Shown in pieces: positions 25,131-33,283 of a stretch of DNA of 47,490 nt. The number at the start of each line of letters is the position of its first letter. Position 1 is the first letter of the stretch. This DNA comes from Nitrososphaerota archaeon (GTDB lineage Archaea > Thermoproteota > Nitrososphaeria > Nitrososphaerales > Nitrosopumilaceae), in contig JAJPGX010000001.1 in assembly GCA_021325595.1 (NCBI GenBank), positions 1 to 47,490 on the forward strand. The letters are read 5' to 3'. Made by a program: the position numbers and the translations under genes. The notes under the pieces are model-generated. The model did not search any database. It saw nothing but the letters and a program-made list of their open reading frames with translations, and was not told the DNA's origin.

Positions 25131-25146
25131 TCGCCAATTTTTTAAA
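25131..25146 (+). promoter_or_regulatory. Partial shared promoter element, operon F
   Basis: TCGCCAATTTTTTAAA matches the operon B element from CGCCA onward (CGCCAATTTTTTAAA, 15 bases) but lacks the CTA. The T-tract is 31 nt before the TTG at 25169, supporting that start. Confidence 0.6.
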
Positions 25147-25168
25147 GGTTGCAAATGAATAACAAATA

Positions 25169-25684
25169 TTGTTCTACTTAGCTTCCATACTGGGTAGTTT
25201 TCCACTACCCAAAACATTTGAAATAAAATCGTGGAATGATGAGAATGTCATTAACTCTATTAAGGAAAAATACCACTCACGAATTTTGAATGAGGATATG
25301 CTAGTTGTGATGGTTCTAGGCAACGTAATTCCTACAAACACAACACTCATGGACGGAAAAACCAAATCCTATTCTGTTATTTTCGATGTTCTGCTTTTTA
25401 TTCCAAAAATCAGAGAAATTATACCATCATCAGTTAGTCAAATCAGGGAATCAGACATGGTTGCCAGGATAGGTTCCTTTGATGCATATGTGCATAAATC
25501 ACAAATACTTGACGGAAAATCAAAAATAGATTTCATTAATCAAACTGTAACTTCAAGTAACAAGTCAATTAGAGTTGGGACCATTATTCGTGGTAAGATT
25601 ACATCGGTATCATTTCCGCATACAGGACCGATAAAGATCGGTATGACTTGTGCTCAACCGTATCTGGGTGTAATAGACGAATGA
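25169..25684 (+). CDS. Diverged paralogue of RNA polymerase subunit Rpo7 (RpoE')
   Basis: The TTG start gives MFYLASILGSFPLPKTF, aligning with the start of archaeal Rpo7. The 171-residue product has the N-terminal RNP-like domain (IKEKYHSRILNEDMLVVMVL) and an S1/OB domain (about 80-165; MVARIGSFDAYVHKSQILDG, then VGTIIRGKITSVSF). It ends IGMTCAQPYLG, the Rpo7 hallmark (usually T-R-Q-P-x-L-G). Rpo7 forms the polymerase stalk with Rpo4, binds RNA and helps promoter opening. Sequence drift (Ala for Arg in TCAQP; loss of the usual GDGA segment) marks it as a second copy rather than the housekeeping one. It is read from the shared promoter and overlaps the next exported-protein gene by ATGA, which is an odd place for a core transcription gene. 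Confidence 0.85.
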   Translation: MFYLASILGSFPLPKTFEIKSWNDENVINSIKEKYHSRILNEDMLVVMVLGNVIPTNTTLMDGKTKSYSVIFDVLLFIPKIREIIPSSVSQIRESDMVARIGSFDAYVHKSQILDGKSKIDFINQTVTSSNKSIRVGTIIRGKITSVSFPHTGPIKIGMTCAQPYLGVIDE

Positions 25685-27273
25685 AAACTCTGTTTCTTTC
25701 AATAATTGTTTTTTCAGTATCTATCTTACTGATTGGTACATCAAATCAAGTCTTTGCACCCTGTCTTGTTGGCGTAACTAGCTGTGGTCCTCCTCCGGGA
25801 GTAACAGTTGTGGCAACCACTGACAGTCAGTTTTATGAAAAAAACGATACAATTACTGTACAAGGACAGGTCTATCTAGAAAACTATACAAAACCTGTTA
25901 CAATCCAAGTTGTAAATCCTAACAACACAACAATACAAAGCATTGACGTACCAGTAAATAATGAAACATTTGGTACAAAGATCACAGCAAATTTTACCAA
26001 AACTGGAATGTATCAGATTGTCACTTGTGTGCAAAATTGGTGCAATAGGTCATACATCAAATTTGTCTCAGAACCATACAGATTAACTGCTGGTAGTACA
26101 GACTTTCTTATTAATTACAAAAGTTTTGCAGATCTTGTAGGGATGGAAGCTGATGTCAACAGTCAAGCATTGCGAGTACACATAACTAACGCAACAGCTC
26201 AAGGGCTACAGTTTGTAATTACACTTCCAAGAGAATTGATTGATTCAAGAGGGTATGATGGAAATGATGCAAGCTTTAGGGTTTGGATTGGCATGCACCA
26301 ACCTGACAAATACATGGCTCCTGCAAACTTTACACAAATAACATCAAATGGTAAATCCAGAACACTTGCAATTGACATACCATATGAGCCAGTTTCAAAT
26401 TCGAACGGCATATGGGATTTCAAAATCATGTCTGCAGATGTTGCATCAGGACCTGGAGTATCTAACGAATCTCCCCTCAAGTTATTCAGACTAGGGATGA
26501 CAATAGATCAGATACACTGCCAAAAAGATTTTGTGCTGATTATAAAATCTGAAGATGGCTCCCCAGCATGTACTTCATCAGAAACTGCACAAATATTGAT
26601 ACAAAGAGGATGGGGACATGCACTTGACACGGGAGTTTCTGTAACACTTAGAGAAGGACAAAGGGACGGACCATTGCTTGTGCAAAAGGTTCTGCAAGAC
26701 AGCATACAGGGATTAAATTTCAGAGAGTATCCACTTGCAACAAATGTTGGCATGCCAGTGACTCTGCACATAGGTGACACTGCAAGCAATGGATGCACTG
26801 TTGAGCTGACACTTGTAAAGATAAACAACGATACTGCAACGTTTCTAAAAAAAGAATATCACAACAAACCATGCCCCATATGCCTTTCTGAAGATACCGT
26901 AATTGATACGCCAAATGGACGGGTCAACATCAAAGACCTAAAAGTTGGAATGAGTGTATTTACACAAGATGATTCTGGCAAGAAGCAAATTGTCACCATA
27001 TCAAAGACTGGAAAGACTCTAACTCTTCCAGGGCACAAGATGGTTCATCTCATTTTAGATGATAACCGAGAACTATACGTATCTCAGAATCATCCAACGG
27101 CAGATGGAAGATTGTTTGGTAAACTAGCTCTAGGAGACATTATTGATGGCTCTAAAATAAAAAGCACAGAACTGGTTTCATACAATGGAACCTATACCTA
27201 TGACATTTTACCATCAGGTGGTACGGGATTTTACTGGGCAAATGGAATTCTTGCTGGAAGCACACTCAAATGA
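25681..27273 (+). CDS. Exported PACV protein with C-terminal Hint (autoprocessing) domain
   Basis: The ATG at 25681, overlapping the Rpo7-like stop, gives MKTLFLSIIVF and a signal peptide; the longer frame has no leader. The 530-residue product has an Ig-like domain (about 35-130), an LPR-type beta domain (FVITLPRELIDSR, about 140-255) and PACV (about 264-312; PACT variant). A further beta domain precedes a Hint domain (about 401-530) starting CLSEDTVIDTPNG with SQNHPT as block B. Hint domains cleave by an N-S acyl shift at the first Cys. The C-terminal end (WANGILAGSTLK) lacks the His-Asn pair for splicing, so cleavage or ester transfer, not protein splicing, is expected. Confidence 0.82.
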   Translation: MKTLFLSIIVFSVSILLIGTSNQVFAPCLVGVTSCGPPPGVTVVATTDSQFYEKNDTITVQGQVYLENYTKPVTIQVVNPNNTTIQSIDVPVNNETFGTKITANFTKTGMYQIVTCVQNWCNRSYIKFVSEPYRLTAGSTDFLINYKSFADLVGMEADVNSQALRVHITNATAQGLQFVITLPRELIDSRGYDGNDASFRVWIGMHQPDKYMAPANFTQITSNGKSRTLAIDIPYEPVSNSNGIWDFKIMSADVASGPGVSNESPLKLFRLGMTIDQIHCQKDFVLIIKSEDGSPACTSSETAQILIQRGWGHALDTGVSVTLREGQRDGPLLVQKVLQDSIQGLNFREYPLATNVGMPVTLHIGDTASNGCTVELTLVKINNDTATFLKKEYHNKPCPICLSEDTVIDTPNGRVNIKDLKVGMSVFTQDDSGKKQIVTISKTGKTLTLPGHKMVHLILDDNRELYVSQNHPTADGRLFGKLALGDIIDGSKIKSTELVSYNGTYTYDILPSGGTGFYWANGILAGSTLK

Positions 27274-27377
27274 TAACTCGAGAATCTTTTCATCATCAAC
27301 TATCAATAAGATCTTTGTTCCCTATTTCTCCTCGTACTCTAACGTATATCATTATGATGTGGTACTCCATCCAATGA

Positions 27378-27563
27378 TTTCCTTCCTTACCTGATTTCTT
27401 TGTAAGAAAGTCTGACATTCACGTAGAAGGAATATCTGTTAACATGCCACTTATTATTGAAGCAATTGATGAACTACAAAAATTCGAAAAGATTCTTCCT
27501 GAAATAAAAGAATTGGTTGATGACAACGGCCTGATTACGTTACAAGAAGTTGGCATAGTTTAA
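27378..27563 (+). pseudogene. DUF190-family remnant, N-terminus missing
   Basis: This frame encodes SDIHVEGISVNMPLIIEAID and then ELQKFEKILPEIKELV ... GLITLQEVGIV, matching the C-terminal half of DUF190 proteins (nucleotide-binding, P-II-like ferredoxin fold). A TGA lies just before it, and no N-terminal GxSDK-like part is present in any frame. The only ATG (27444) would give 39 residues. It is most likely a decayed gene; a short expressed fragment is less likely. Confidence 0.55.
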
Positions 27564-27644
27564 GATTTGTACTTCCAAAATAAAAAAATTAAGAAAAGAG
27601 ATCAAGATCACATTATGTGAATAGTTCGAAATTCATTGAAGAAA

Positions 27645-28538
27645 CTATCTTGGAATGTTCCCATACTTGTCAAATTTTGCCTGAACGTCCTTGTCTGCAT
27701 GACCGTACTTTATGTTCAGATCCTTGTTTACCGCTACTATCTCGCTTTTAGAACTAGAAGCATTTTGAATAAACGCGTTTCTTGCCTCGTCTGCAGTTCC
27801 TCCGTTTTGAAGCACCTGATCTCTTGCAGCAAGCCCATTGTTTGTTTTCTGTTCTGTAAAGTTAAACTGGCCCCAGAAGATGGACTGGACTGTTTGATTT
27901 ATCTGTGAAACAAACATGGCATATGCATTTCTTGGTGTAAATGGATTTAGCTGGTCAAACCAGTTTTGAAGATCAATCTGAAGTTGTTGATTAGCAAGTG
28001 CCCGTTGTTGTTCTTGAAGTTTTTTCTCATCTTCAATCTGTTTTGTTTTTGCATCTTGCTCAGCCTGCATTTTTTTTGCAATTTCTATATTTTTGAGAAT
28101 GCTAGATGCAACAGGATCTTGAATGGTATTGTTTCCTGATATGGTACCAGAATGATACTGAGATTGTGCTGGAACACCGCTTACAAAAAATGTCGTACTT
28201 CCAAGACCTACCCTGTAACCATCTTTTTGTGCCTTGATGTTTACCAAGTATTCTGCAGGTGAGACAGTATCAGGATATTGGTATCTAAACTTACCATCAC
28301 TATCTGTTGTGGTATAGAAAACTCCAGATGCAGTGCTTATACTGATTTGGGCGTTATCAACTGGTTTGCTTGCCTGATTTGTGACAGTTCCTACAATTGC
28401 TGGAATCTCGTTTGATTCAATCGGGCTTTTTTCTGGATTTACTGTAATGACCAGACTTCCCATGGGTACAAGTGCATATGCAGTACTAACAAGCAAGATT
28501 GATGATATCATTGTCGCAAGTACTAGCGCAGTTTTCAT
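27645..28538 (-). CDS. Exported protein with regulatory-like beta domain and coiled coil
   Basis: The 297-residue product has a signal peptide (1-22). A carboxypeptidase-regulatory-like domain (about 28-120) contains IPAIVGTVTNQASKPVDNAQ and TTTDSDGKFRYQYPD. A Lys/Glu/Gln-rich coiled coil (about 150-190), a segment FDQLNPFTPRNAYAMFVSQI and an alpha-helical C-terminal part follow. MKTALVLAT differs in DNA sequence from the operon leaders, so it is not counted among them. Monocistronic on the minus strand. Function unknown; extracellular location is clear. Confidence 0.8.
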   Translation of the reverse strand: MKTALVLATMISSILLVSTAYALVPMGSLVITVNPEKSPIESNEIPAIVGTVTNQASKPVDNAQISISTASGVFYTTTDSDGKFRYQYPDTVSPAEYLVNIKAQKDGYRVGLGSTTFFVSGVPAQSQYHSGTISGNNTIQDPVASSILKNIEIAKKMQAEQDAKTKQIEDEKKLQEQQRALANQQLQIDLQNWFDQLNPFTPRNAYAMFVSQINQTVQSIFWGQFNFTEQKTNNGLAARDQVLQNGGTADEARNAFIQNASSSKSEIVAVNKDLNIKYGHADKDVQAKFDKYGNIPR

Positions 28539-28720
28539 TTTTTTTTCGTTTTTATTTGAAATTATAATTTACAATATCAAATCTTTTGATCATGTTGTGT
28601 CCAAAAATTCAAGCTGACGCCAAAATCAAAACACAAATGTCTAACAAATAACATAACGTCAAAATAAATTAGTAGGATTTATACGCAAGGTTTTTAGCAA
28701 CCTGTTTTTTGATAAACAGA

Positions 28721-29884
28721 TTATTTCAAACGCAGTCTTGATACTGCTTTGAAAATATTCTTCTGGATTTGTTTATCGTACGTATCAGGAATAATATTAT
28801 CATATGAAAGATCTTTTTTTGATACGGTATCTGCGATGGCCCTTGCTGTTGCAAGAAGCAAATCTGGAGTTATCTTTGTGATCTTTCGGTCAAGTATTAC
28901 TCTCATAAGGTGAGGAAACACCAGCGCATTGTTGACTTTATTGTGATACAGATAACTACCCGTTGCAACTATTCTTGCACCTGCACTTTTTGCAATTCCA
29001 GGTTTTATTTCTGGATCAGGATTTGTCAGGGCAAATATTATTGGATCTCTATTCATCTTTTTTATCAAACCCGGATTTACCAAGTTCTTTTTGCCTGACA
29101 CACCGATAAAGACGTCTGATTTTTTCAGCACATCGTGAATTAAACCGGTTTCTTTTTTTAAATTGGTTATTTTAGCAAGCTCTTCTTTGTATTCGTTCAT
29201 GTTTTCTTGTCTTCCATGATATATTGCACCGTTGGAATCTGTCACGATGATGTTTTTACACCCTGACGAAGTGAGCAGTTTTGCTATGCCATATCCTGCA
29301 GAGCCAGCGCCTGCCACTATGATTCTAACCGAATCAAGTTGTTTTTTGACAAGCTTTAACGAATTAATCAGTGCGGCAAGAACCACAACCGAAGTCCCAT
29401 GTCTGTCATCATGAAACACAGGAATTGAAAGAGATTTTTCAAGTTCTTTTGAAATCTCCAACACCTTGGGCGATTCGATATCTTCTAAATTTATGGCTCC
29501 AAAAGCAGGCTCTATTGCCAAAATAGCAGAAATGATTTCTTCTTTTTTTGTCACATTAAGACATATGGGAAAGGCATTCACACCTCCAAATTCTCTGTAC
29601 AAAACTGCCTTTCCTTCCATTACAGGTAATGCAGCATTTGGTCCAATGTTTCCCAAACCAAGTATCCTTGTACCATCAGTTACTATTGCAACATTGTTTC
29701 CCTTGGAAGTAAGATCATATTTTTTTTCAGGGTGACGATAAATTTCTTCGCATACTGCAGCAACTCCTGGCGTGTAAATTAGCTTAATTTCACCAGGTCT
29801 TAATTTGTGAATCTTTCCTGTGATGACTATCTTTCCATGAAGTTTATTGTGAAGTTCTAGAGCTTTTTTTGTAATCTTATTCAT
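28721..29884 (-). CDS. NAD(P)-dependent malic enzyme
   Basis: The ATG at 29884 gives a 387-residue product, the normal length of short malic enzymes; a TTG two codons upstream is ignored. Motifs are YTPGVA with the catalytic Tyr, TDGTRILGLGNIGPNAALPV, MEGKAVLY with the catalytic Lys, HDDRHGTS, and the dinucleotide fold VAGAGSAGYG. The enzyme converts malate to pyruvate and CO2 with reduction of NAD(P)+, linking the C4-acid pool to pyruvate in the cytoplasm. Cofactor preference cannot be read with confidence. It stands alone on the minus strand. Confidence 0.95.
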   Translation of the reverse strand: MNKITKKALELHNKLHGKIVITGKIHKLRPGEIKLIYTPGVAAVCEEIYRHPEKKYDLTSKGNNVAIVTDGTRILGLGNIGPNAALPVMEGKAVLYREFGGVNAFPICLNVTKKEEIISAILAIEPAFGAINLEDIESPKVLEISKELEKSLSIPVFHDDRHGTSVVVLAALINSLKLVKKQLDSVRIIVAGAGSAGYGIAKLLTSSGCKNIIVTDSNGAIYHGRQENMNEYKEELAKITNLKKETGLIHDVLKKSDVFIGVSGKKNLVNPGLIKKMNRDPIIFALTNPDPEIKPGIAKSAGARIVATGSYLYHNKVNNALVFPHLMRVILDRKITKITPDLLLATARAIADTVSKKDLSYDNIIPDTYDKQIQKNIFKAVSRLRLK

Positions 29885-29965
29885 AACCAATCAAAATTAG
29901 TACCTGAGTTATACATGACCTTGTATATATCATCCACGTAAATTGTTCAATCAGGGTCTCTGTCT

Positions 29966-30313
29966 TTACAGTTTTTTCAGCTCATCTAAAAGAAACACTG
30001 CATTGTTATGCCTGTCATCGCTGGCCGCATAAACCAGAGTTATGGTACCGTTTTGTTTTTCGATCTCTTTTATCTTCTGTAGAGTCTTTCTTTGATTTTT
30101 TAGTTCCATGTGGTATCTTTTCTTAAATTCATTCCATTTTTCCACATCATGAGAAAACCATTTTCTAAGTTCATTGCTTGGTGCTATCTCTTTTAACCAT
30201 GAATCGATTCCTGCTTTGCTTTTACTGACTCCCCTTGGCCAGAGTCTATCCACTAGGATTCTATATCCATCATCTTTTGATGGTTTTTCATATGCTCTTT
30301 TGATTTTGATCAT
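29966..30313 (-). CDS. DUF488 (YeaO-like) family protein
   Basis: The 115-residue product begins [20 protein letters not shown] and carries [17 protein letters not shown] with [16 protein letters not shown], the signature of DUF488/YeaO proteins. The full domain is present and nothing else. The family is cytoplasmic and its biochemical role is unsettled. It is 81 bp from the malic enzyme gene on the same strand, so cotranscription is possible but not shown. Confidence 0.9.
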   Translation of the reverse strand: MIKIKRAYEKPSKDDGYRILVDRLWPRGVSKSKAGIDSWLKEIAPSNELRKWFSHDVEKWNEFKKRYHMELKNQRKTLQKIKEIEKQNGTITLVYAASDDRHNNAVFLLDELKKL

Positions 30314-30431
30314 GCCTAATGTAATGTTAATCTTAGAAGAATTTCGAATCTTAAAAGACTTGATACGAATGTCAGCGTAGGAATTTTTAAATCATAAGAA
30401 GGTGCACGGTTCACAATAGGGTATGCATTAG

Positions 30432-30722
30432 ATGATTAATTTTGATTCCGAGACTGCAAAGAGGGCATTGGTGAGTTTAGCAATAGAAACAGCTCTGCTT
30501 GAAATTGGTAATGCCATGGTAGAAGAGGTCGGAAATAGGCTGTATGCAAAACATAAATGCTATTTTATGGATTGCCTTGAACATCCTGAATACCTCAAGG
30601 ATGTACTCAACCAAGTATTTGGCAGGTCACATGACTCTATAATAAAATCAATTGAAAAAAACCTTGCAGAGTTTGCTAATCAAAGACCTATTGCAGAATT
30701 TCTTGCTGCTATGAGTGAATAG
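30432..30722 (+). CDS. Small helical protein, unknown function
   Basis: The 96-residue product (MINFDSETAKRALVSLAIET start) is all-helical and soluble, with two cysteines (KCYFMDCLEH). It has no signal peptide. A TATA-like TTTTTAAATC at about 30382 implies a short leader. It is followed after 5 nt by the 30728 membrane-protein gene, so the two form an operon. It resembles small conserved archaeal DUFs, but I cannot name the family. Confidence 0.7.
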   Translation: MINFDSETAKRALVSLAIETALLEIGNAMVEEVGNRLYAKHKCYFMDCLEHPEYLKDVLNQVFGRSHDSIIKSIEKNLAEFANQRPIAEFLAAMSE

Positions 30723-30727
30723 ATATT

Positions 30728-31531
30728 ATGAATACTCTCGAAAAATTAAAGACAAAATATCTGTTGATTTCATTATTGCTGACATCTTTTGTGATTGTTA
30801 TTGCAAATCTATTTGGGGAAAACCCAGCAACACTTGCTTCAGACTGGATTAATTTACTGGTAACAAGTGCAGTTGTAGTTCTATCTATGCTGGCAATTAG
30901 AAAACATGGAATAAAAGGCAATCACGGTAAGGCATGGATATTTTTTGCAATATGTGTGGGCTTGTGGTTTATCGCAGAACGAATATGGATGATTGATGAG
31001 TTGGTATACAATACAAAACCATGGCCTTCTATGGCTGATTTCTTCTGGATGGCAGGATATCCACTGTATTACGCATTTTTAATTTTCTACCTTAAACCTT
31101 TCAAGGATTCTATTACAAAAAAAATGTTGATTTCTGCAGTATTGGTTTCTCTTGTTATATTGTTCCCAACTTTGTATCTTACCATTGAAAATGATTCTGA
31201 ATTAAATAATTATGAGAAAGCACTGGATGCAAGTTATCCTATAGCCGATGCAATCTCTTTGGTGCCTGCAGTAATAGGAATAAGTCTTTTTTTCAAAGGT
31301 GAGGTGAATTTTTCTTGGACCCTATTACTATTTGGTACGCTATCTTTTGTTGTATCTGATTTTGGCTATTTGTATCTAACCCTTGGAAACATGTACTATA
31401 CTGGTCATCCAATCGATATTCCATACATATGGGCATATATTCTATTTTCTTTTGCAATTTATACTAACTTGAAAATTTTCAGAAAACGCAACGCAGAAAA
31501 TACTTATCACGATCAAGAAAAACTCAGATAG
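30728..31531 (+). CDS. Multi-pass membrane protein
   Basis: The 267-residue product has about eight membrane helices, with aromatic-rich loops (WFIAERIWMIDE, WPSMADFFWMAGYPLYYAFL). The layout resembles the 7TM/8TM sensory modules often found at the N-terminus of archaeal histidine kinases, but no kinase or other output domain follows. It is cotranscribed with 30432 (5-nt gap). A free-standing sensor or structural protein is possible; function unassigned. Confidence 0.75.
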   Translation: MNTLEKLKTKYLLISLLLTSFVIVIANLFGENPATLASDWINLLVTSAVVVLSMLAIRKHGIKGNHGKAWIFFAICVGLWFIAERIWMIDELVYNTKPWPSMADFFWMAGYPLYYAFLIFYLKPFKDSITKKMLISAVLVSLVILFPTLYLTIENDSELNNYEKALDASYPIADAISLVPAVIGISLFFKGEVNFSWTLLLFGTLSFVVSDFGYLYLTLGNMYYTGHPIDIPYIWAYILFSFAIYTNLKIFRKRNAENTYHDQEKLR

Positions 31532-31612
31532 TTTTTTGCTAGCCAAAACTCAATTCAGAAAAAGGAGGTTTCTAGTTAAGCTTTACAGTACTAGTTAAAT
31601 CAAAGATTGATA

Positions 31613-31921
31613 ATGTCATACACAATGAAGTTTGACGAGTTTTGGAATCTGGTAGCAACAACACTTACAACGCCAAAAAAGTTTGTAGCCCAATCTAACA
31701 TCTTTGAGGCAAAATATTCTGGTGGAAGAATAATGGTATCAACATCACATGGTTCCCTATGGGCAATAGAGCGCTCAACAGCACGCCAGATCTGGACCAA
31801 AGCATTATCGTTACATGAAAAACTACGATTTATTCATACAAATTATAGTGACATTCGTACCTCGGCATACGTGCTTTCTATAATGAAGCACTTTGTTGTT
31901 GATGAATCAAAAATGGAATGA
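31613..31921 (+). CDS. Small soluble protein, unknown function
   Basis: The ATG at 31613 gives MSYTMKFDEFWNLVATTL; a TTG two codons earlier is less likely. The 102-residue product is mixed alpha/beta with SGGRIMVSTSHGSLWAIERS in the middle and a C-terminal helical part. There is no signal peptide, membrane helix or metal motif. It stands alone between the 30728 operon and the convergent TFB gene. Family not recognised. Confidence 0.65.
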   Translation: MSYTMKFDEFWNLVATTLTTPKKFVAQSNIFEAKYSGGRIMVSTSHGSLWAIERSTARQIWTKALSLHEKLRFIHTNYSDIRTSAYVLSIMKHFVVDESKME

Positions 31922-31976
31922 CACAAACACCATCTGAAGTAATGTACATATCAGCTGCCTTTTGTTCTTGTTATGA

Positions 31977-32891
31977 TTATTTCAAATCTCTTCCGACTTT
32001 TTTAAAAAACAAAGCCAAGTTTCTTACAGCAACATTACTTACTCCACATGCTTTTGCAATCTCAATCTGAGTCTTATCTTCTCTGGTAATACAGCATGCC
32101 ACGTAAATTGCCGCTGCAACAAGTGACATGGGGTTTTTTCCAGTGGCAAATCCATTTTCTTCTGCTCTTGATACTAGATTCAAGGCAACTCTTCTTGTTT
32201 TTTCACTTGCGTCAATCTCACTACATATCCTAGTAACAAACTCTACCGGGTCGTAGGGGTCTATTTTTAGATCTAGACTTTTAATCATAATTCTAAACGC
32301 ACAAGCAAGATCACCTCTGCTAAGATTTCCAGCTTTTGCAATATCTCGTAATGTTCTAGGTGTGTTGTTTTTTCTACATGATGCATAAATGGATGCACAT
32401 AAAATAGGATCAATTCCCCTGCCACGTGTAAGTTTTTTTGCAATTGCTTTCCTGTAAATATATGCAGCCTCTTCAACTACATTGTCAGGAAGTACCAGCT
32501 GTGATTTTATCATGTCAAGCAGAGTAAACGCACGCCTCAAGTTTCTGTCGTTTCCTTCTGACTTGCTGCGTTTGTCCCAGATTCGAAGTCTATGGAATGT
32601 GTTTTTCATGTATCCTGACAGATAATTTCCAGATGCATCCTTGTCTGACACTCCTATGGTTGTGGCAAGTCCCTTATCGTGTATTGCAAGGCTTGATTTG
32701 GCTCCAGTTCTGCTTTTTTCGTTAAACTGTTCAAGATCAAAGGAACGAGCATCCAATCCCATGCTGTTTATCTTTTCTACCAAAACTTGGCCGCAGCTAC
32801 CACAAAGAACTTCGCCAGTATTGTTATCAGTTACAACAGGACCTTTTATGCAAGTAACTAACTTACACTTGCTAAAGACATCGTCTTCCAC
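31977..32891 (-). CDS. tfb: Transcription initiation factor TFB
   Basis: The GTG start is supported by a TATA-like ATTAATTAG about 29 nt upstream. The 304-residue product has an N-terminal zinc ribbon, a linker and two cyclin-like repeats (about 110-200 and 205-300), the second with NPMSLVAAAIYVACCI and the DNA-recognition helix CGVSNVAVRNLALFF. TFB recruits polymerase to TBP-TATA and reads the BRE. The ribbon is atypical: the first Cys pair is spaced by four residues (CKLVTC) instead of two, while the second is normal (CGSC). Thaumarchaea carry several TFB copies; this may be a specialised one. Confidence 0.93.
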   Translation of the reverse strand: MEDDVFSKCKLVTCIKGPVVTDNNTGEVLCGSCGQVLVEKINSMGLDARSFDLEQFNEKSRTGAKSSLAIHDKGLATTIGVSDKDASGNYLSGYMKNTFHRLRIWDKRSKSEGNDRNLRRAFTLLDMIKSQLVLPDNVVEEAAYIYRKAIAKKLTRGRGIDPILCASIYASCRKNNTPRTLRDIAKAGNLSRGDLACAFRIMIKSLDLKIDPYDPVEFVTRICSEIDASEKTRRVALNLVSRAEENGFATGKNPMSLVAAAIYVACCITREDKTQIEIAKACGVSNVAVRNLALFFKKVGRDLK

Positions 32892-32978
32892 GGGGTCTAT
32901 TATAGGTCAAATTTTCCTAATTAATAATTCGCAAACAATACGAAGGTTTTTTTGCAGTAGGCAAAGCTAATGTTATGT

Positions 32979-33149
32979 TTACGTGCAGAATTCATGTATT
33001 TTATACAGTAAAAATCTCATAATGAAAAAGGGCGTAGACCTTCTTGGATTAAGACCGTTGTGATCCTTGTGGTCACCCGCTATCCTAAAAACCAAACCCT
33101 CCAAAGAGTTCTTGATTTTTTCCGAGTCGGCTGTTACGCCCAAGTACAT
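32979..33149 (-). CDS. Possible 56-residue protein
   Basis: An ATG at 33149 lies about 20 nt after a TATA-like CCTTTTATC on this strand. The product (MYLGVTADSEKIKNSLEGLV, then GDHKDHNGLNPRRS and an aromatic-basic end) has a natural composition. No family is recognised. It lies between the TFB gene and the NHL gene, all on the minus strand. Confidence 0.45.
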   Translation of the reverse strand: MYLGVTADSEKIKNSLEGLVFRIAGDHKDHNGLNPRRSTPFFIMRFLLYKIHEFCT

Positions 33150-33283
33150 ATGCAACTCCAATAGATAAAAGGTTGATCATGATTTTCACATTTGATTTTT
33201 AGATTAGTTCTATCATCTAAAATGTGATTCTAGTTGTATTAATCAAAAAATGAGTCTGTTATCATGTCTGATTTGAAATTATC

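Noticed and set aside
25648-25680. Longer start for the Hint-domain gene
   Set aside because: The extra 11 residues (MCSTVSGCNRR) come before a complete signal peptide and lie within the Rpo7-like gene; the coupled ATG at 25681 matches the other operons.
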